From NCBI GenBank assembly GCA_026075535.2, contig AP026541.1, forward strand, positions 9,548,001 to 9,612,000: a stretch of 64,000 bases of DNA. The letters run 5' to 3'. Under the pieces are notes generated by a model. That model had not been told where the DNA came from, searched no databases, and worked only from the letters and a program-made list of their open reading frames with translations. This stretch comes from Tricholoma matsutake (Eukaryota; Basidiomycota; Agaricomycetes; Agaricales; Tricholomataceae). The position numbers were made by a program, and so were the translations under genes. How positions within the stretch are numbered: the stretch's first letter is position 1; each line of letters starts with the position of its first letter. Shown here in pieces: positions 11,301 to 23,150 of this stretch.

Positions 11301-12735
11301 CGCATGCCCATCCTCATCTCTCCCATGACCATCGTCTTCATACTGTCCATCCTCCCCATCATCTCCATCATCTTCAGCAATACTTGGCTCTGCATCTCAC
11401 AACATCAGAAAGGTTACAAAACTGAAACAAGTATCTTACCTGGACCTCCTAGCCAGGATGCACATCTATCATCTTCAGCGCTTGACCAGAGGATCACAAG
11501 TGAGGCATCTATAGCTGCCCGCAGGATATCCTCCAGGGAGTCAGGGGAATGCGCGGCTTGAAAGAGGGCTTTCCACAAGATCTTTTCAATGTCAGAAAGA
11601 ATCTTGGGGCGATGAGTGCCCAGGGCTTGCCAAACCTACAAAACCAGTCAACAACATAACAATTTCATAGATAGTGCTTGCGTTAAAAATTGCTTTCTTG
11701 CTTATTTTTTGTTCAATCAGAGGCCTCTTTGTCAACAAGCAGAGAGGAGAAATCCCCAGTGCAATGCAGAGGGGGATCTCCATCAATGCAGCACAGTTAG
11801 TGCCTTTGAAGGCCAGTTTCAGATCTGGGCCAGAGCCATTCACTTGCCTGCAATATTATCACATAACAAATATTCCAATACATAAATACCCATTAACTCA
11901 TGGATAAAAGTTGTCCAATATGTCATTCGTAATCCTAAGATGTCCCTGTGTAAGAAAAGAACGGTCCTTAGCAATTCACTGAAAGCTATCAACACTATCC
12001 ACAAACATTTAACTGCAGTGAAAGATCAAATGCCAATGCGATAAAGTTGTAAGACCTCCAGGCCACATTCTTGGTTGAGGCGAATTTAGAAAGGAGCTGG
12101 AAGCATGCTGCAGGCCCATTTTCCCCCATCACACCAACATTGCTAGCCAGACCCTGCACTTGGGCTAGACCCTGCACTTGGGCTAGATCCTGTCCTGCCT
12201 GCTCCAAGAGTTTTGGCCAGTCTGCGAAAACCCCTTTACAATCCTATAAAGAGCCCTGTTAGTACTGTCACATAATGGTGCAGAATTAAAAGCTACCAAG
12301 CGCATTGGCATAGACACTTCAGCAGCCCTCTGCTTAGCTGGGGCGATCTTGTCAGGAAGGAGGTTGTAAACTGATGCTATGATATCCAACAGTTGGTGGT
12401 TGAATAGGGCCCCATAAACAATGGCTTGGTGCTTTGAAATAGGCTCTCCAGGGGTAGATGACTCAGCAAGATGCTTAAGGACTCAGCGAGCATGTTGAAT
12501 ATCAGATGTCATCTCCAGTTGTTCCCAGCCTGTAGTAGTATCAATAAATTTCTGCAACACAATTTAAACTATCAGGATAGGTATTGAAGCTGAAGTCTTG
12601 AATTCTTACCTGAAATTCTGGGTGACTTTGGCCCACAAATAAGATGGGTGTAAACCAGGCCATTGTCTGGAAATTTGCATTGGATATCCTTCCGACAGTG
12701 AGGCTTTGCTGGTCGAAACCCTCTGAGCAACGCAT
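8306..12735 (-). CDS. JmjC-like oxygenase protein, transposon-associated, probably broken
   Basis: A long minus-strand multi-exon gene. The first exon is 12610-12735 (start MRCSEGFDQQSL), followed by a 58-nt intron (12552-12609). The next exon reads KFIDTTTGWEQLEM but meets a TGA at 12483-12485, after which the same frame continues with HLAESSTPGEPISKHQ and VYNLLPDKIAPAKQRAAE. The catalytic-like core is at 9726-8881. There FHLDADGFGTH gives an HxD pair, and RPSTLHAVFTPKSA then CLGGHFYS resembles the second histidine strand of the JmjC/cupin fold. C-terminal exons run to 8485, and an acidic D/E/K-rich tail (8306-8506) may belong. JmjC enzymes use 2-oxoglutarate and Fe(II) to hydroxylate or demethylate proteins. 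Similar JmjC-like genes are multicopy in Agaricomycetes. It follows the Plavaka transposase in the same orientation, 245 bp downstream. The substrate is unknown, and exons in the 10.2-12 kb part were not resolved. Confidence 0.5.
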
Positions 12736-13079
12736 GAGTGAGACAAGTAAGACAAGTAAGACGGAGCGTCAAGCTTCAAGTTCAAGAGTTGGGTTAGTAC
12801 TTATATGGCCATATGTCACATGACACAAGCTCAAAAGTGTGCATGCACACTTTTGCTCAAGGTTACATCATCAAGGTTACATCATCAATTGAGACTCTCA
12901 ATCCAGAAAAAAATAAACATTCTGAGTCAGTGAGTTATTTCAGGTCGCTGTGGGCCGAATGACTTTTCACCTCTCTATTTTCAAAGAATCTGTGAATGGT
13001 ACATGTCGATTGTCTCTAATGTGTCCGAGTCCAAATCCTCCTGCCAGGATTCTGCATCCAAAAGCTCTTCATCAGAGGT
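12638..13079 (-). repeat. Left copy of a 443-bp inverted duplication
   Basis: This block is nearly identical to the reverse complement of 22561-23003. It covers the last codons of the Plavaka transposase, the whole spacer and the first codons of the JmjC-like gene. The two copies enclose 9.5 kb. Confidence 0.9.
12736..12980 (-). promoter_or_regulatory. Palindrome-rich spacer between transposase and JmjC-like gene
   Basis: The spacer holds a perfect 24-bp palindrome at 12832-12855 centred on GTGTGCATGCACAC, a second palindrome ATATGGCCATAT (12804-12815), a 14-bp direct repeat AAGGTTACATCATC in two copies, and tandem GACAAGTAAGAC words just upstream of the JmjC-like start. All are conserved in the distant inverted copy, where the 24-bp palindrome is at 22785-22808. 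They are candidate binding sites for a dimeric protein and may act as the promoter; this is inference. Confidence 0.5.
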
Positions 13080-16000
13080 GTTCATTTTCTCTTTCATCGA
13101 TACCATACTCCAGCGCATCAAGTCCCTCCACACCCTCTTCACCTCCGCCTTCATTGTGTCCATTCTCTCCACATATCCACGGTTCAAGGCCATCAGCTTC
13201 GTCGTCCTCAGGCTGTTTGATTTGAGGCAAGGAGTCATGAGCAACAGGGTTTGAATCACGACAGTAAGTGTGCCCGATGCCTTGGCCCCAGTGATAACAC
13301 ATCATCATGTCACGATCTACAAAGCTGATGGCACCAAAGTCAGTGTCCTTATCAGTCATGTTAAACCTGCTTCAAGTTCTGATCCACTCACCGTCCCACA
13401 TAGTACTCCTTCCAATCTTCACCATCTTGAGCACATTTGGAAAGGGCCACCCCATCTGAGTGCCGCTTCCCCTTCGCAAATCGGGGAATGACATGACAGC
13501 TTCGCAGGACATCAGATGGATCAACAAAACCAAAGGCATCCTCGCTGGCCATGGGAGGGAAGGATAGCTGATCAAGATGGTGAGCCTTCCACCCCATTAT
13601 GTCACTGCCATTGGCTACCTCCCAATGCTGATACCATCGCACCCATAGGAAATCAAGTCGTCTAGGGCTATAGTTGACCATTCCTGGCCCTACATAAATG
13701 ATGTTCATGTGATAAACACCCAGAATGGGCGCGTAAAGATACAGGTGGCATTGTTCCCCTGTACTATTTAAGAGCATGATGTTGTGGTGTGTTGTGTTCA
13801 GGTTCAGAACATCCTGGGCTCGGCGGACATCGTAGGCGGTGTAGTTGATTCAAACTAGCCGATGGTTATATATGTGGTCACTTTTGAATAGGACATGGTT
13901 GATGCCATTACTGCAAGGATCTCTGGATGAAGATGAAAGATGCAGTGCCAAGGAGGCTTCCTGCTGCACCATAAGCTGGATTCTAGGCAGAAGGTGGGCT
14001 TTCAATCTCGGAAGGAAGTCCTAGCAGCAGGGGCCTTAGAACAGATAAAGCAGTCTGCCAATCCTGCTCACCTTAACAGCAGGGTCACCGGGATTGTCCT
14101 GCAGAAATACTGGGAGAACTACTGGTTCGTTTTGTGATTTTCCAATGCAGTATCTTGGCATTGGTGAGGATGCGTACTCCACCTCATCATAGTGAGAGGC
14201 CTTTCCTGCATTCAGTCACCTTCAAATTTGGTGAACATGGGCCTGGCGTTGCTCAATCTGAGCCAGCTGGTTCAGGTAGTTCTTTTTGCTTGTCCGCTTG
14301 TATCTGGACTTTGCGGTGCGATGCTCCAGTTCACCCTGGTCAAGAACATGAAGTATAAAGATAACAAAGAGACTCATGTGCAGTGCTTACCAGTTCCGTA
14401 GAGTACGATTCTGTTGTGCCATATTCTCTTATCATGTTAGCAACATCCCCTAGGGCGTGGTACTTGTAGGTGCTCATATTGAATTCCTTTAGCCCTTTAC
14501 TCACCTTTGCCACATTGTCTTTCGCTACCACAGCCCTGTCACCATTACCAGCCCCTAGCTCTTGGGTTGGGGGGGTTTTTTTGACCTGGGATGTTTTTTT
14601 CTGGGTGGCCTGCTTGCGCTTTCTAGCGCTCTCCTCCTTTTTAAGTTCATGAGTAGCGAACATGGAGCAAGTCTTCATCTTGAACTCATGGAGGGCCTGG
14701 CCTAGCAATGCCATCACACTATCCAAGATTGCTAGAGTTGCATCTGTGTGAAGACGCAGTTTAGCGAGACCATGCCAATGGCCCATGAGGAAAAGTAGCT
14801 TCAAAACCCATTTATTGTGAGGTTCTGGCAAAAGGCCTTCGAAGACTGGGATTGCACACTAAATAACTCCAGTAAGTAAGGGAGCCTGACTCTTTGGTAG
14901 CCTTAACCTGTAGGAGATCTTTGAAGTCACGAGCAGCAAGCTGCTTCATCTCAGAGCAGTTTGCCGAGAACTTTCGAATTGTGTCTCGAGAAAACGTTGG
15001 CACTTGCCAGTATCTAATCTGAGTGCATCAGTGCTGCAGCATCATTATGATGATTTTGTGAAAGGCACTTCACCGTCGATCTAGCTCACTAGTAAGGGTA
15101 CTGGGGGTAGGCCCTGCACTTTCCAAGATGCATAGCAGGTGGATGAACAGGGATCTCCACATGCCCAGCTCCACCTCATGCATGATGTCAACAATGGCCA
15201 TGGGAAACATGTCAAAGCCCAATGGAGCAAGTATGTCAGAAAATGTGTTCTTAAAATGATAAAAATTACCCCAGTACTCAAGAGAAGCAACCACTGGCAA
15301 GCATACCACAGAGGGGATCATTGACTCGGCATCCATTAATCTCTTCACTGGAGCACTATCAACGGCATAGTTTCCCTCTTGGATGAACTTTTGGGCATCG
15401 GAGATGTGCCTTTGACAGGCTGCAGTGTCTCTCCGAGCGAGGGTCTGTTGCCTCCTGGCATCATGGGCCATTCCAATTTTAAAGGCATTGGACAGAGGGA
15501 TAAGACAGCGAGGGCATGGATGGCTCCCCAAGTTTTTTATGCTGACCAGCAAAATCCTATTGGTTGTGTTCAGTTATAAAGTGAAGGCATGAATGAAGTG
15601 GTGCTGAATAGCCTACTTTTCCGGGTAATCTGCCGAGTATGTGAATATCCAAAGGTAAAACACCTTGCAAGCCCATCTGCACATGTTACAACTACACCGT
15701 GGATGTATACTTCAACAAATTCATCATCTAAGATGGCCTTCCATTGTGCATGGAACAACTCTCGATTACAGTATGGCATAAAAGCTGGGCTGAGGCCTTT
15801 GCCCCCAGTTTTAGAAGTGACAAAGTCCTTGAACTCGTCTGGAAGCTGGGAAAAAAGCTAAGGAAGCCCATCATCAAATGGGCTAAGATACTGACCTTAC
15901 GGAAGTATGCAACATGATTACAAAGATGAAGTGAGGGTTTCCCACGACAGTATTTTGAGTCATTCCCAAAGAATAAATACAAAGGCCAAAGCTTTGTCTC

Positions 16001-17353
16001 GCCAAAGGAAGTAAGATGAGTCTGATCCGAGGCAAACATCAATCCAACAACAACACGTGGAAGGCTGCACCCAGGCTCTCCCTGCAATGCCTGCAGCTCC
16101 ATATGGGCTTTAAGAAAGGCTGGTGAGGTGTAAAGCTCGCCGTGAAGGGTCCTCTGACGCAGAGCTTCCCTGATGGGCTGGCTGCCATTTGAGCTCATAG
16201 GGTTCAATGTGGAAATGCCGGAACTCATGATCATCAATCAATTTCTCTTTTAGGATCGATACAATGCTGCGATGGTGAAAATCATGAACAACATAGTCCT
16301 GAAGGCCTGGCAATGCAGTGAAGCGATGGAATGGGACTTGAATGGTTACAGATGTTTGCTGCCATCCGGGGGCCAAGTTGTCTTCATCCTCCCACATCCC
16401 CTCTCTGTCCCCACCTAGTTCATTGTCAATAGAATCCCATTTGGTATCTCTGACATCGTTGGGGTGAAAGTCTGGCCTAGTGATGATGTCTATGAGGTTT
16501 TTAAAGTTTTTTTTTGTCTTTTGTACACCGTCACCCAGTACCATTCCCCTAGAGCAAAGGAGCTGTGATTTGGGTAAGGCCCCAAGTCCACTTCATGACT
16601 CAGTGGGGGGTTGCTGACATCAGACAGTGCATTGAAGTCATTGAACTCCTCTGGATCATGGGATGGGTACTTGGTGCTGTAATAGCAGCATGATAAACTG
16701 AAAGCATTGCAAGGCGATCACAAGATTGGGTGGCCTGATTCCTTGTCCACCGAAAGATTGTTGCTTGTGGGAAAGCTACTACTGGCAGTAGAACTAGGAC
16801 CTCCATCAGCTTCCTCTGGTCGGATGGTGTATGATTCACTTGGAGGAGGCAGTGAGGCAGAAGCCTGGGGCAGATCGTCCCGGTATCTGTTCGGAATCCG
16901 CACCTGGCGCCGTTGCCTTCTCTGCACCAATGACAGGTGGCTGTCCACATCAGCCCCAGAAGGTATATGTACCTCCACTTCTGGTGCTGAGTGACTGGCT
17001 GGTGGAGGTGAACTGACAGGCAACTAGTCAATGCAAAAACAGGCACCGTTGGATCCAAGTCAGCCCTCAATTCGCATGAAAAAATCAATAAGACTCACTG
17101 GCGCTGATGCTACAACTTCCTCATTAAAATTGAGAGCTGCCAGACTTTCTTCCCGCCGCTGCCATTTTTGTTCTCTTCGCTCTCCAAATGCTTGCTTTGC
17201 CTTTGATAGCACGCTTGTAATTTGCTTTTTGGACTGGGCGCACGTCCGCATATGATGATTCAGAGCAGGGTGCTGCAAGAACGACTTGCCACAAATGCAC
17301 TGCAGTGCAGGGCTGGGAAACATCCACCTAGAATGAACACCGTATGGTTGCAC
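12981..17353 (-). mobile_element. Plavaka-type DNA transposase gene, nearly complete
   Basis: A minus-strand multi-exon transposase. In order it shows an N-terminal C/H zinc-binding segment CICGKSFLQHPALNHHMRTC (about 17300-17240), RQRRQVRIPNRYRDDLPQ (about 16920), YPSHDPEEFNDFNALSDV (about 16670), VPFHRFTALPGLQDY (about 16330), HGELYTSPAFLKAHMELQ and LWPLYLFFGNDSKYCRGK (16140-15940). Further on come FPMAIVDIMHEVELGMWRS (about 15200), EPHNKWVLKLLFLMGHWHGL (14825-14770), TYKYHALGDVANMIREYG (about 14460), and C-terminal PMASEDAFGFVDPSDVLRSC (about 13550) and CYHWGQGIGHTY (about 13290). This order matches Plavaka transposases of basidiomycetes, predicted RNase-H-fold enzymes that excise and integrate DNA. 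Exons are joined by short introns, and I saw no obvious disabling stop, though not every junction was verified. The start is ambiguous between 17353 and an internal ATG at about 17323. The terminal inverted repeats were not identified. Confidence 0.8.
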
Positions 17354-17744
17354 AGTGATTGCGAGATGTGAAAAACTAGCATCATCGAGAGAGTTGGGGA
17401 TGCAGTCAAATTTGGATCATCCATCAAACATGCGCTGTGTAGTGCCAAGACTCAACTAATTCATGCGAGCCTAATTCTATATTCTGTTGGTGGATCAGCA
17501 GCCTGGTCAAAATTCAGCTTATGAATTGGCAGAGAATTCTGTGAGTTGCGCTACACTTAGATGGGAAAATAATTGTGATGCTTGATGGCAATGTGACGTA
17601 CTCAGGAATTCAAGCAGTCATCTCCCTGATCCTCTGCTCCCTTGAATAGTCATTTCTCTGATTGCTCATTTAGTTTTCTACACATGGCTGAATGTGTATA
17701 AAGCTGGGGGCAGCCAGATTCACAAGACCCACATATCTTCTTTG

Positions 17745-18532
17745 ATGTCACATTCTGCTACTCGGCTGTCCACTCCTATGACCAACTCCACAACTCAGAT
17801 CATGCGTGGCCTCAAACACAAGTATGCATTCATCATCGAGTCTTCTGACTTGATAGACCACACTCCCATGCCCCAAGGGACTGCTGTAGTTCGCGAAGGA
17901 CACATGCTACCGGCCAGTCTGATGCAAAACTCCGATTCGGAGGCACCACGGAGCCTTACCTTTGCAGTTCATGGTGTGTCAAAGCATTAGGCTATTTTGC
18001 AAGTTCTCACCTTGACTCAGATGCCAAGGAGAAGATACCCCAGCATAGCATCCTAGTCCAGCAATGCTCCACTGTAAGGCCGTTCACATATGGAGGCACG
18101 TACTGCCATGTTCATCCTTTATTCTATGCCTTAATAAATTTGTCTTTCTGTTTACTAGATGTAGCATTCAACACCTTTGACCCATCAAACGTGCCACTTC
18201 CCGACTATGCCCTTATATTATGAATGGATTGGGTGATTGATGCCGGTGTCACTCGGGAGCAGTTTTCCTCTCTCTTCACTCAGTGCGATGAGTGCCACAC
18301 TTGTCTCCCAAGCCAGAACAAGTTCTATCATGAGTGCGAGCAGGCACTTTCACAGCACCAGAAGGCACTTTCCCACACCAGCGATAAGGAGTACATCCTT
18401 CAACCACAAACATGTGGGCTTCCAATTGATAGATTCTCATTGCTCTTTGCAAATTGCAAATCTTGCGATAAGTTCATGACCCATGAGACTGCTTGCTTCC
18501 ATGATTGTGTGATGGAGGAGCAATTTGTTTGA
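17745..18532 (+). CDS. Unknown protein with paired zinc-finger-like motifs
   Basis: Three plus-strand exons join well. The first (ATG at 17745, after a TATA-like TGTATAAAG at 17694) reads LKHKYAFIIESSDLIDHT and MPQGTAVVREGHMLPASL. The second is short and contains HSILVQQCSTVRPFTYGG, and the third starts with AFNTFDPSNVPLPDY. Near 18220 a TGA precedes MDWVIDAGVTREQF, so the last part may be split or the gene lightly damaged. The C-terminal part has two related units, CDECHTCL with a later HEC and CKSCDKFM with a later HDC. This is a C-x2-C...H-x-C pattern that could bind zinc. Similar proteins are repeated in Agaricomycete genomes, but I know no function. It lies inside the 9.5-kb segment bounded by inverted copies, divergent from the transposase. 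Confidence 0.5.
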
Positions 18533-19390
18533 AACATATTTGATGGCAATACTAGTATATAGAAATTTGGCCATCCAATGTCGAGTTATGTAGAGCAAGC
18601 TATACTGCCATGTATTTCCACATTCGGAGCCATTGAAGCCAAACTTGTATTGCCAAGCCTTGATAGTCCGTGCCAAGAAAGCTGCTGAGACAATGCCTGC
18701 TTGCAACCAAGTCTTAGGGGATGGCAGGAATGGACTTGATGAAGAAATGAGTAATGAGTGTGAAGTTGGGGAAGCTTTTGTAGGCCATGTGAGTCATATT
18801 TGGGATGCTTGGATCCATGTTGTTCAATGTTGATAAAGGAGTGAACTAGCAATAACTTTGGTAAACAAACATGATCATGCATGTCATGCATATCAATGTG
18901 ACTAATTGATGAATTGGGAAATTTTCTCACCTTACTGAGTGTATGTGGTGTGACCATCTTGAGTGACAGTTCTCGAACATCATGTTTCAACTTTCACTCA
19001 GCGCCCTGACTGAAGTCAGAATCAGACTGAAGCGCCTATAGTCCCTCCTATACATAAAGGTGTTGACCCATGTAAGTTGAGGTTTCAGCCTTCAGGTTAT
19101 ATCCTGCGATGTTGCCCTAGTAAGTTCATGATACCCACTGCTTCACACCAAAATCCATTTATGAACCTGGCACTGAGGCAGATCACCATGGCTTCACCAT
19201 CTCCCTCACAGGTGTGCTCTGGTTTGTCAGGGCCAGTCCGGTTTACACGAACATGATACTCCAAAGTTTTGGGATCTCAAACAGTTTATACAAAGATCAG
19301 GTCACCACATTGGGCCCGCGCAGTGGGTGTAGCCTTTGGTGTCCATTCATGGGTAACTGATTATCTCTGTAGTTTGATAATTCCTACTCC
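18533..19390. other. Gap without recognised gene
   Basis: Short open frames on the minus strand (to 134 codons) look like chance frames. The start of the next unit near 19391 may belong to a gene whose upstream exon lies here. Confidence 0.3.
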
Positions 19391-19849
19391 ATGTTCGACA
19401 AAAAATCTCAACATCAAGAATTGGTGATAGCTCGGGCAATGCGGGATACACTGCGTTTAGAGCTGCAGGTTGCTTCAAATCGGGTGTTAGAGGGAGAATG
19501 TGTTTTGCAATCATTGCAGGACCAAGTTCAGATAGCTCATATTCAGGTGGAGGAAATGAGTGAGGACATCGCTCACATGCAGGATTATTTCCATGAAATT
19601 GGGGATCCAGAAAGCAGCAATCAGGTGTCCACCTCCATGGATGAAGTTGATGTCCAGCCATCTGCTGGATGCATCTCTGAAGATGGCACTTCTAAGACCA
19701 GTCAGTCTCAAGGCAGTGAGAGAATGGCTATTGAGGATGCTCAAAGTGCTGAAGACACTAGAGATGTAGAAGTAATACTGACTCCTACCAGCACCGCTAC
19801 TCCCTTGACAGAGTCTGCCATAAAGAAATTAGCCGAAGATATCAAGTAG
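19391..19849 (+). CDS. Small coiled-coil acidic protein, unknown
   Basis: A single open frame of 152 codons with ATG at 19391 and a stop at 19847-19849. The first 70 residues are heptad-like, with LELQVASNRVLEGE and LQSLQDQVQIAHIQVEEM, predicting a coiled coil. The second half is S/T/E/D-rich and probably disordered. No family was recognised. It shares orientation with its neighbours inside the inverted-copy-bounded segment and could be an accessory product of the same mobile unit. Confidence 0.45.
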   Translation: MFDKKSQHQELVIARAMRDTLRLELQVASNRVLEGECVLQSLQDQVQIAHIQVEEMSEDIAHMQDYFHEIGDPESSNQVSTSMDEVDVQPSAGCISEDGTSKTSQSQGSERMAIEDAQSAEDTRDVEVILTPTSTATPLTESAIKKLAEDIK

Positions 19850-20708
19850 GGCACTGTAGAACCCAGAATGTAGTTTTATTGCATAAATGAAGCATCACTT
19901 CAAGCTTTGATGAGATGAGATGCAGAAACCAGCATACATAACTATGCACAGGAGTATCCTCTGGTCATTCAATACCCAGATGAGGCTTAAGCACTGAGCC
20001 CCAGATTCAATGATTCATGACACGGTCAGTCGTTGGACTCGGTGGGGTCAGGATGGAGAGCACTCAGCTACATGAGTACTTGAGTGCTTGAGTGATTGAT
20101 CAAGATCTATTTATAGGATAGGATTACTTCCCTGTCAATGAATGGCTCCCACAAGAGCATGTAAGGAAGAAAGTTAAAACATGTGTGCTATGGCTCGCTC
20201 TCGCTCTCTGTGAAAGCCTGCTGATTCAATTTATAGTAATTCAATCGATGGATTTGGAATGGCACTGCACTGATACCACTGGCAAGGTAATGATCAAAAG
20301 CACTCACCTCTTCTGACTGATCAGACCCTCACACCGAATAGTGGCTTTTTTGACCATGGCAATCTTGAATAAGCTCTGCATCATGTTGCTCTCGCTGCAA
20401 GTATCATTACAGATCTAAGACCACTGGCAGCTTAATCAGTATATGCAAGGTCAGCCATGGTCCTGACCTAAGGGTGAACAAGGCTAAAATGTAAATTGCG
20501 CCACGCTGGTGGCAGGGGTTCCAGGGATCTGTCACCTTGACCCTAGACCAGTTTGGTCATGATGTTAACTGCAGGCTGGTGAAGCGCTGATGTCATGACA
20601 GACCTCCAGACCTCCAGGCAATGTCAGTCATGACACTGACTTGAGGCGAGGCTTGTGAGCAATGCGCAAACTCATCTCTAACTGGCACTTCCAACAGCAG
20701 TTCCAGAT
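19850..20708. other. Gap without recognised gene
   Basis: Repeated GACTTGAG/GAGTGCTTGAGTG-like words occur near 20070-20100, and CAGACCTCC is doubled near 20602-20620. No coding signal was recognised. Confidence 0.3.
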
Positions 20709-22356
20709 TTGTCCCTTCCCCTACTAAGAGTCAAAACCAAAGTCACACCGGTTGCCCCACTTTCAATGGAGATGGTTGGTGGAAAAGGGAAGTGGAGGCA
20801 GATCAAGGGAGGCTCCTCCTCATCCTCAGAGTCTGCAGGCTCATGCCCTTCCAATGTTGAGTCATCTCAGAAGAGGTCAAGCAAATACAGGAAGGCAAGC
20901 ACTGGGAAGACTGCCACATCTGGGTCCCACTACTCTCAGAAGGCGAAGATTGGCTCAGACATGATGGACTACTTTGAGTTAACTGCCAAAAATAGGATGA
21001 GTGGGCTCGCGATTGCGACCCTTGGCTTTGAGGACATGGCTGCATGGCAGGAGAGTGCAGTCAATTCACTCCACTGGGTGAAGGTGGAGTATGAGCAGTT
21101 GAGACAAACTGGTAAGTGCCCGGCACTCCAGTTAACCAGTGTTTTGCTCATGAGTGTCAAAGTTGTTGAAGCAGATTCCATGTCTTGGCCCGAGGATATG
21201 GTCGCTCATGTGCATCTAAATTCCAAGGACTCGGGGTATGCTTTTGATGCTAGCTACAGGTTGCCAAGCAGGTCCAGACTTCATGGACCAACATCTACAG
21301 CCTTGCAAGACAAAATGTGCACCGCTTCTACAAGCTGGACCTGCTGGAAGAGCAGGCTTCGGGGTGCTCAGAGGAGCAGCTAGTGGGAAAGAATGCCAAG
21401 CATGCCGCCTGCAAGGCAAAAGAATTGTTTGAAAACCAAGGCTACATCCATGGGCTCGATGAAGAGGTAAGCTGAAGTTCATGCCATATGAAGAGGTTGG
21501 ACCAAGCTTAACTATCGACAGGGAAAGGTCTTCGAGCTCTTCGGGAGCAATGGGCTGAAGGCTTTCGCAGCTGAGGTCGTGAAGTCACCAGCTGTGATGT
21601 TGAACAAGGAGCTCTTCATGCCCCACCTGGGTTTTGGGTGCATCTCCTTTCTCACTATTTGCGTAGGTGCATGGGTCATGGATCACATTCTGTCACTCAC
21701 CCCTGCTCAAGCTCTGCTCAGCATTGCAGGAGGTTGCTGAGAAAAACGCTAGTTCAAAAGCAGCTGGTAAGTCCAGGGATGGAGACAAGTGGGTGAGTAA
21801 AAGGGGAAAGCCCTCAACTTACCTTAGTGGTGATAAATGGAAGAACAAGCAACATGTGCTAACTGAGCAGCTGAGGGCTCTTTGGGATGACCCAGAAGAG
21901 GAGATGACATGGAGGAGAATCTGGAACATGGGATACAGCAGGGATGAACCAGGCCCAGCCGTCGTCCCTTCAATGGGCCCATCCTCCCAGCCAGCTCCTG
22001 TTCCCACCGAGCAGCCAGACAGCTGGGCAGAGCCTTTCTCTGGTAGTGGGCAGGCTCCATTTGACCCTGCCATGACTTTGTGAGGTGACATCCCAGGAAT
22101 GCCTTCCAATCCTGGGGAGGCACCATTTCTTTCAAATGTGTACGGTGCAGCCAACTATACAATAGGCCCCGGCTACACCCCCAGCTTCATGCCTGCTTAT
22201 GTTGATCCTAAGTACCAACAATGGTTGGCAGAGGATGGGTTTGTTTACCAGAATCCAGGACCATTTGATGCAAGTGCTAGCAGTACTGGCCAAGCCCTCC
22301 CACCAGGTGACGGATCATTTGGCTATGCCTCTGGGTACTACCACCCATACAGCTGA
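20709..22356 (+). CDS. Unknown multi-exon protein, Ser/Lys-rich N-terminus
   Basis: The first exon (224 open codons from 20709) has a low-complexity S/K-rich start, then a better-behaved segment with MMDYFELTAKNRMSGLA and WQESAVNSLHWVKVEYEQL. Further pieces in plus-strand frames include AVKSPAVMLNKEL-like codons after 21540 and DKWKNKQHVLTEQLRALW with MTWRRIWNMGYSRD (about 21830-21940). A Pro/Gly/Tyr-rich tail (22099-22356) contains YVDPKYQQWLAEDGFVYQ. Joining needs several introns that I could not fix, so length and integrity are uncertain. It resembles hypothetical proteins seen near Plavaka-type elements, but no function can be given. Confidence 0.4.
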
Positions 22357-22560
22357 GGGGAGAAGGGTTGAGCCCTGTCTAAGTTGGGCTTAGTTTGGCA
22401 TGCTGAAGTCATTTTTTCTGCTTGAATTTTATTTTAGCTGTCTCAATTTGGACAACCCCTAGCCTCCTGTATAAATGCACTGTGTCTTTTTGTCTGTTGT
22501 CTTGGAGGAGGGTGATACTTGTATATATGATCAATTTTAGAAAATGAACTGCTAGGAGGG

Positions 22561-23003
22561 ACCTCTGACGAAGAGCTTTTGGATGCGGAATCCTGGCAGG
22601 AGGATTTGGACTCGGACACATTAGAGACAGTCGACATGTACCATTCACAGATTCTTTGAAAATAGAGAGGTGAAAAGTCATTCGGCCCATGGCAACCTGA
22701 AATAACTCACTGACTCAGAATGTTTATTTTTTTCTGGATTGAGAGTCTCAATTGATGATGTAACCTTGATGATGTAACCTTGAGCAAAAGTGTGCATGCA
22801 CACTTTTGAGCTTGTGTCATGTGACATATGGCCATATAAGTACTAACCCAACTCTTGAACTTGAAGCTTGATGCTCCGTCTTACTTGTCTTACTTGTCTC
22901 ACTCATGCGTCGCTCAGAGGGTTTTGACCAGCAAAGCCTCGCTGTCAGAAGGATATCCAATGCAAATTTCCGGACAATGGCCTGGTTTACACCCATCTTA
23001 TTT
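22561..23003 (+). repeat. Right copy of the 443-bp inverted duplication
   Basis: Inverted partner of 12638-13079. On the plus strand it encodes the final codons of a Plavaka transposase (TSDEELLDAESWQEDL, ending DMYHSQIL and stop at about 22660), the palindromic spacer, and the first codons of the JmjC-like gene (MRRSEGFDQQSL from 22905). Neither coding end continues beyond the block, so both are remnants. Confidence 0.9.
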
Positions 23004-23150
23004 GACCCAACAAAGCATCAGGTGACATTTTTGCTGATTTGAAGAACTGTGACTGTTTCGCCTTGCGATCACGTGTCGAATGTACCCACTTATATAACAC
23101 AATTTCTTTCATTTATCCTACAAACACCATCCCCTGCCGAATCGCCATGC

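Noticed and set aside
20709..21383. HMG-box protein, as carried by some KDZ/TET-linked transposons
   Set aside because: The region is Lys/Ser-rich but the hydrophobic and Trp pattern of an HMG box is not present.
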